DNA from: Phycisphaerales bacterium UBA7708
Lineage (GTDB): Bacteria > Planctomycetota > Phycisphaerae > Sedimentisphaerales > Anaerohalosphaeraceae
Reading direction: 5' to 3'
DNA length: 10,363 bases
Assembly (NCBI GenBank): GCA_002482415.1
Contig: DLFY01000031.1
Span: forward strand, 257 to 10,619
Shown: positions 7,475 to 10,363 of the stretch, piece by piece
Numbering within the stretch: the first letter of the stretch is position 1
How the letters are laid out: every line of letters starts with the position of its first letter
Program-made: the position numbers and the translations under genes
The notes under the pieces: model-generated
The model's input: the letters and a program-made list of their open reading frames with translations, nothing else
Databases searched by the model: none
What the model was told of the DNA's origin: nothing

Positions 7475-8149
7475 CTAATCCAGAGTATGAAGCTGCGGCA
7501 CAACCGAATCCGCTTTGATATCCACTGTCGCATACCGCCCCTGCTTTAACGGGCCGGGATTAACCAGTACCGTCAAGCCAATTCGGTCTGTCCCGAAAGC
7601 CTCGTGAATATGTCCGGAAACCGCCAAAACCGGCTGATGAGTTTCGATGAATCGGCGAATCGAGGGACTGCCGGTGCTGCGTCCTGCGACGGTATCGACC
7701 GCGGTTCCAAAGGCCGGCTGGTGAGTCACCAGAATCAGCCTTTTGGATACCGAAAACGCAGAATTGGCTTCGTTTCGATATAACGCTTTGCATAGAATCG
7801 TTTCGAAAAAGCTGTCATTGCATTCATTGGGCGTCAAACCCGGACAAGGGAGGCTGCCGCCGGCTCCTACGAAAAGATACCCTCCCTGCTGCAATGTGCG
7901 ACCCTGCAGGCTGATTTGTTTTGATTCGAGATATTGACTAACTCCTTCCGGGTCACAGTTGCCGGGTACCGCCAAAACAGGTACCGACTGGGACAACAGC
8001 GGCTCAAGGACTGCGGCGGCATGGTCTGCTCCACCGAAAGTCGTGATGTCGCCTGCAATCAGGACTAATTCTATCCCTTTCAATGCAGAACTAAGCCTTT
8101 TTACCTTATCTACTTGACCGTGAATGTCTGAAATAATCAAAAGCCGCAT
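7475..8149 (-). CDS. calcineurin-like metallophosphoesterase
   Basis: A 224-residue cytoplasmic hydrolase with a binuclear metal site. The signature motifs appear in order: SDIHG (D8, H10), GDIT (D34), GNCD (N64; the usual GNHE/D with Cys for His), THQP (H143) and GHIH (H180, H182). Replacement of the usual general-acid-type histidine in GNH(E/D) by Cys65 is common in the YfcE/Rv0805-like and phosphodiesterase groups, so activity on phosphodiesters is plausible, but the substrate is not predictable. A GAGGA Shine-Dalgarno (8157-8161) lies seven bases before the ATG. The gene is divergent from the DAHP synthase gene across a 103-base spacer and is followed by the separately promoted radical SAM gene. 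No export signal is visible. Confidence 0.9.
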   Translation of the reverse strand: MRLLIISDIHGQVDKVKRLSSALKGIELVLIAGDITTFGGADHAAAVLEPLLSQSVPVLAVPGNCDPEGVSQYLESKQISLQGRTLQQGGYLFVGAGGSLPCPGLTPNECNDSFFETILCKALYRNEANSAFSVSKRLILVTHQPAFGTAVDTVAGRSTGSPSIRRFIETHQPVLAVSGHIHEAFGTDRIGLTVLVNPGPLKQGRYATVDIKADSVVPQLHTLD

Positions 8150-8199
8150 AAAAAAGTCCTCGCCGATAGTCTTCCACTGGAAAAACCGTATATATCCGG

Positions 8200-8222
8200 T
8201 ATAATCAGACGTTTACTATAAT
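8200..8222 (+). promoter_or_regulatory. candidate -10 elements of the DAHP synthase operon
   Basis: Two perfect TATAAT hexamers occur at 8200-8205 and 8217-8222. Neither has a good -35, although CTGGAA at 8177-8182 lies 17 bases before the first. The first would start transcription near 8212, about 40 bases before the chosen ATG at 8253. The short AT-rich spacer must also hold the divergent promoter for the metallophosphoesterase gene, which I could not fix. Confidence 0.45.
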
Positions 8223-8252
8223 AGAATGGTTAGCTTAGGAAAAGGCAAGAAT

Positions 8253-9272
8253 ATGATTATTGTGATGAAACCCGGTTCCGGCAAGGAGCAGGTTCAGCAT
8301 GTGGTGAAGCTGGTGCGCGAGTACGGCCTTAAGGAACACGTGATTCAGGGGACTGACCGTACCGTCATCGCCTGTATCGGCGACAAACGCGGCATTGATA
8401 AGGGCGCGATTGAAAACGCCCCGATGGTCGAAAAAATCGTCCCGATTCTGGCGCCGTACAAAATCGCCTCGCTTGAGGTCAAGAAAGAAAAATCGCAGAT
8501 TGCCATCGGTCCGCAGGCTTTTCCGGTGGGCGGCAAAAAAATAGGTATTATTGCCGGGCCCTGCTCGGTCGAAAATCGCAAGCAGTTGATTGACACTGCC
8601 AAAGCAGTCAAAGATGCCGGCTGCATCGGCATTCGCGGCGGCGCCTTTAAGCCGCGTACCAGCCCGTACAGTTTCCAGGGGCTGGGCAAGGAGGGCCTTG
8701 AGATTCTGGCTGAGGCGAGGGAAGTCACCGGCCTGGCGGTGGTGACCGAAGTGGTTGCCGTCGATCAGGTCCTGCTGGTCTCCCAGTATTCCGATGTGCT
8801 GCAGATTGGCGCTCGCAATATGCAGCATTATCCCCTGCTGGAAGCTGTGGGAAAGACCAGTCGGCCGGTTCTGCTTAAACGCGGTATGAGTGCTTCGCTG
8901 GAAGAACTGCTGCTGGCGGCGGAATATATCATCAATGCCGGCAACAAAAATGTGATTCTCTGCGAACGCGGTATTCGGACGTTTGAGAATTATGTCCGCA
9001 ATACTCTGCCGCTGGCGGCCGTAGCCGAATTGCAGACGCTGACTCATCTGCCGGTGGTGGTGGATCCGTCACACGGGACCGGACATGCCCATCTTGTACC
9101 GCCGATGTGCCTGGCGGGGGTCGCTGCCGGCGCGGACGGGCTGCTGGTTGAATGCCATCTGGATCCGGAACGGGCCGCTTCTGACGGGGCACAATCCATT
9201 ACTCCTGCGACGCTTAAGGATTTAATGAAACGGCTCAAACGCATCGCTGAAGCCGTGGATCGGGACATCTAA
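8253..9272 (+). CDS. aroF: 3-deoxy-7-phosphoheptulonate (DAHP) synthase, type I-beta
   Basis: This enzyme condenses phosphoenolpyruvate and erythrose 4-phosphate, the first step of the shikimate pathway. The 339-residue product has an N-terminal ferredoxin/ACT-like regulatory domain ([10 protein letters not shown]... to about residue 75) and a TIM-barrel synthase domain. Visible motifs are AGPCSVEN (101-108), [15 protein letters not shown] (129-143), [11 protein letters not shown] (181-191), KRGMS (209-213), DPSHGTGH (271-278) and [17 protein letters not shown] (299-315). Cys104, His274, Glu300 and Asp311 match the metal ligands known in the Thermotoga-type enzyme with a two-residue offset. 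The N-terminal domain suggests feedback control by Tyr/Phe in related enzymes. The ATG at 8253 is chosen because AGGAAAAGG (8237-8245) ends seven bases before it and because the family begins MIIVMKPG. An upstream in-frame ATG at 8226 lacks this support. Confidence 0.96.
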   Translation: MIIVMKPGSGKEQVQHVVKLVREYGLKEHVIQGTDRTVIACIGDKRGIDKGAIENAPMVEKIVPILAPYKIASLEVKKEKSQIAIGPQAFPVGGKKIGIIAGPCSVENRKQLIDTAKAVKDAGCIGIRGGAFKPRTSPYSFQGLGKEGLEILAEAREVTGLAVVTEVVAVDQVLLVSQYSDVLQIGARNMQHYPLLEAVGKTSRPVLLKRGMSASLEELLLAAEYIINAGNKNVILCERGIRTFENYVRNTLPLAAVAELQTLTHLPVVVDPSHGTGHAHLVPPMCLAGVAAGADGLLVECHLDPERAASDGAQSITPATLKDLMKRLKRIAEAVDRDI

Positions 9273-9287
9273 ATAAAATCCGTCATT

Positions 9288-10079
9288 ATGCCTATGATCG
9301 ACCTGCAAACAACACAATGTTTTTTGCGTGAGATGATACTCCAGGCCGGGCAGATCGCCGTGGGGTACCGTAAAAAACTCGAAACCCTGCACGTCAGCCG
9401 CAAAGCCATGCGGGATGACGTCACGGAAGCGGATATCGCTGTTGAAAAATTCATTGTCGAGCAAATCAGGCTCCGGTTTCCCGAGCACGCCATCTATGGT
9501 GAAGAAAGCGGACAGACTGACGGCAACGAATACCGCTGGGTCATTGACCCGATTGACGGGACCACCTCTTTTCTGCACGGGCAGCCGTTCTACTCGGTCT
9601 CCATCGGGCTGGAATACCAGGGCAATGCGGTTCTGGGTGCCGTTTATCAGCCCTCAATGAATGAATTGTTTGAAGCCATACAGAACGGCCCCGCAACACT
9701 CAATGGCCAGGCGATTCATGTCTCGCAGCAAGAGGAGTTAAGCGAGTGTGTGATGGGAACCGGGTTTGCCTGTCTGCGGCTGGCGGATGCGTGCATCAAT
9801 CTGGCCTGCCTGAACTATATTTTACCGCAGATTCGAGATGTCCGCCGCTGCGGATCGGCGGCGATGGATTTATGCTATGTGGCCTGCGGTCGATTTGACG
9901 GTTTCTGGGAATTCAATCTCAATCCCTACGACATTTCCGCCGGAGCGTTTATTGCCGAGCAGGCCGGAGCCTCCGTCAGCGATATGCGCGGCAGGCGTGA
10001 CGGACTGCCCAAACAGATTTTATGCACCAACGGGAAAGTTCATTCCGATATGCTGAAGCTTTTTGAGGCGGTGCTGTAA
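9288..10079 (+). CDS. inositol-monophosphatase-family phosphatase
   Basis: A 263-residue Mg2+-dependent sugar/inositol phosphatase (IMPase/SuhB/HisN superfamily). Motifs are DDVTEAD (43-49), GEES (71-74, Glu72), the WVIDPIDGTTSF signature (84-95, Asp87 and Asp90) and the C-terminal metal-binding NPYDISAGAFI (212-222, Asp215; the usual WD is replaced by NPYD). Myo-inositol-1-phosphatase, histidinol-phosphatase or a 3'-phosphoadenosine-type role are all possible; sequence alone does not choose. It starts 15 bases after the DAHP synthase stop with no clear Shine-Dalgarno, so translational coupling to that gene is likely. The ATG at 9294 is an alternative start. No terminator is seen before the convergent gene 15 bases downstream. 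Confidence 0.9.
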   Translation: MPMIDLQTTQCFLREMILQAGQIAVGYRKKLETLHVSRKAMRDDVTEADIAVEKFIVEQIRLRFPEHAIYGEESGQTDGNEYRWVIDPIDGTTSFLHGQPFYSVSIGLEYQGNAVLGAVYQPSMNELFEAIQNGPATLNGQAIHVSQQEELSECVMGTGFACLRLADACINLACLNYILPQIRDVRRCGSAAMDLCYVACGRFDGFWEFNLNPYDISAGAFIAEQAGASVSDMRGRRDGLPKQILCTNGKVHSDMLKLFEAVL

Positions 10080-10094
10080 CGCGATGGACTTGTA

Positions 10095-10363
10095 TTACAG
10101 GTTGTATTCTTTAATCTTGCGATAGAGGGTGCGTTCACCGATTTTGAGAATCTTCGCCGCCTCGGTGCGGTTGTTGCCGGTCATTTCCAGTACGCGACGA
10201 ATATGTTCCCGTTCGATTTCTTCCAGCGATTGGTCGGCTGCCATATCGGATAACCCGGCAGTCAGGGTCCCTGCCGGGGTCTCGGTCGGAGCCGCCAGCT
10301 CCTTGACCCGGGCAATTTCCGGCGGCAGGTCCCGCAGGTCTAATGTATCATGGTCGCACATCA
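10095..10363 (-). CDS. C-terminal end of a sigma-54-dependent transcriptional activator (NtrC family), 5' part outside window
   Basis: About 89 codons are visible and the frame is open at the right edge, so the Met near the edge is internal. The segment reads MCDHDTLDLRDLPPEI, the usual exit from the AAA+ sigma-54 interaction domain (VVLCDGDxLxxxDLPxEI). A Pro/Thr-rich linker follows, then a Fis-type helix-turn-helix (LEEIEREHIRRVLEMTGN, NRTEAAKILKIGERTLYRKIKEY) that binds enhancer-like sites. The full protein probably has an N-terminal receiver or sensor domain. Its stop codon faces the phosphatase gene. The target genes are unknown. Confidence 0.9.
   Translation of the reverse strand, partial: MCDHDTLDLRDLPPEIARVKELAAPTETPAGTLTAGLSDMAADQSLEEIEREHIRRVLEMTGNNRTEAAKILKIGERTLYRKIKEYNL

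Noticed and set aside
8235..9047. A 270-codon minus-strand frame opposite the DAHP synthase gene
   Set aside because: It is an antisense shadow; every motif of DAHP synthase is intact on the plus strand.

Overview
The window looks like a chromosomal housekeeping segment of a bacterium with moderate base composition. Nothing in it suggests a phage, plasmid or insertion sequence. A planctomycete of the Phycisphaerae/Sedimentisphaerales type is my best guess. That guess rests on a ClpC-type unfoldase with two tandem ClpP paralogues, a Tat-exported sugar-isomerase-like protein of a kind common in Planctomycetes and Verrucomicrobia, and a small coiled-coil lipoprotein. This is inference from gene content and could be wrong.

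Layout, left to right. (1) The N-terminal 482 codons of clpC run leftward off the window edge, behind a near-consensus sigma-70 promoter. (2) A roughly 600-base AT-rich divergent intergenic region holds that promoter, a 10-bp-phased direct repeat over its start site, an AT-rich inverted repeat, and a possible promoter and palindrome for the rightward gene. (3) A rightward Tat-signal sugar-isomerase-like gene ends at a strong bidirectional terminator. (4) A leftward operon contains clpP (divergent paralogue), clpP (canonical paralogue) and a lipoprotein gene. (5) A tRNA-Gln(CTG) gene, also leftward, has its own promoter and its own Rho-independent terminator. (6) A leftward radical SAM/SPASM protein gene has an extended -10 promoter. 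(7) A leftward calcineurin-like metallophosphoesterase gene follows. (8) A rightward pair encodes a type I-beta DAHP synthase and an inositol-monophosphatase-family phosphatase. (9) The right edge holds the C-terminal Fis-type DNA-binding end of a leftward sigma-54 activator.

Functionally, the left half is dominated by the Clp protease. The ClpC unfoldase and two ClpP peptidase subunits sit in separate transcription units about 3 kb apart, and the peptidase pair is followed by a lipoprotein. The right half is mixed: aromatic amino acid entry (DAHP synthase), a sugar/inositol phosphate phosphatase, a phosphoesterase and an orphan SPASM radical SAM enzyme with no visible precursor peptide. I see no CRISPR array, transposase, defence island or clearly new multi-gene system. 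The points most worth a second look are the asymmetric ClpP pair, the Cys/His-rich head in front of the Tat motif, the orphan SPASM enzyme with its low-complexity N-terminus, and a weakly conserved sequence upstream of both clp units.
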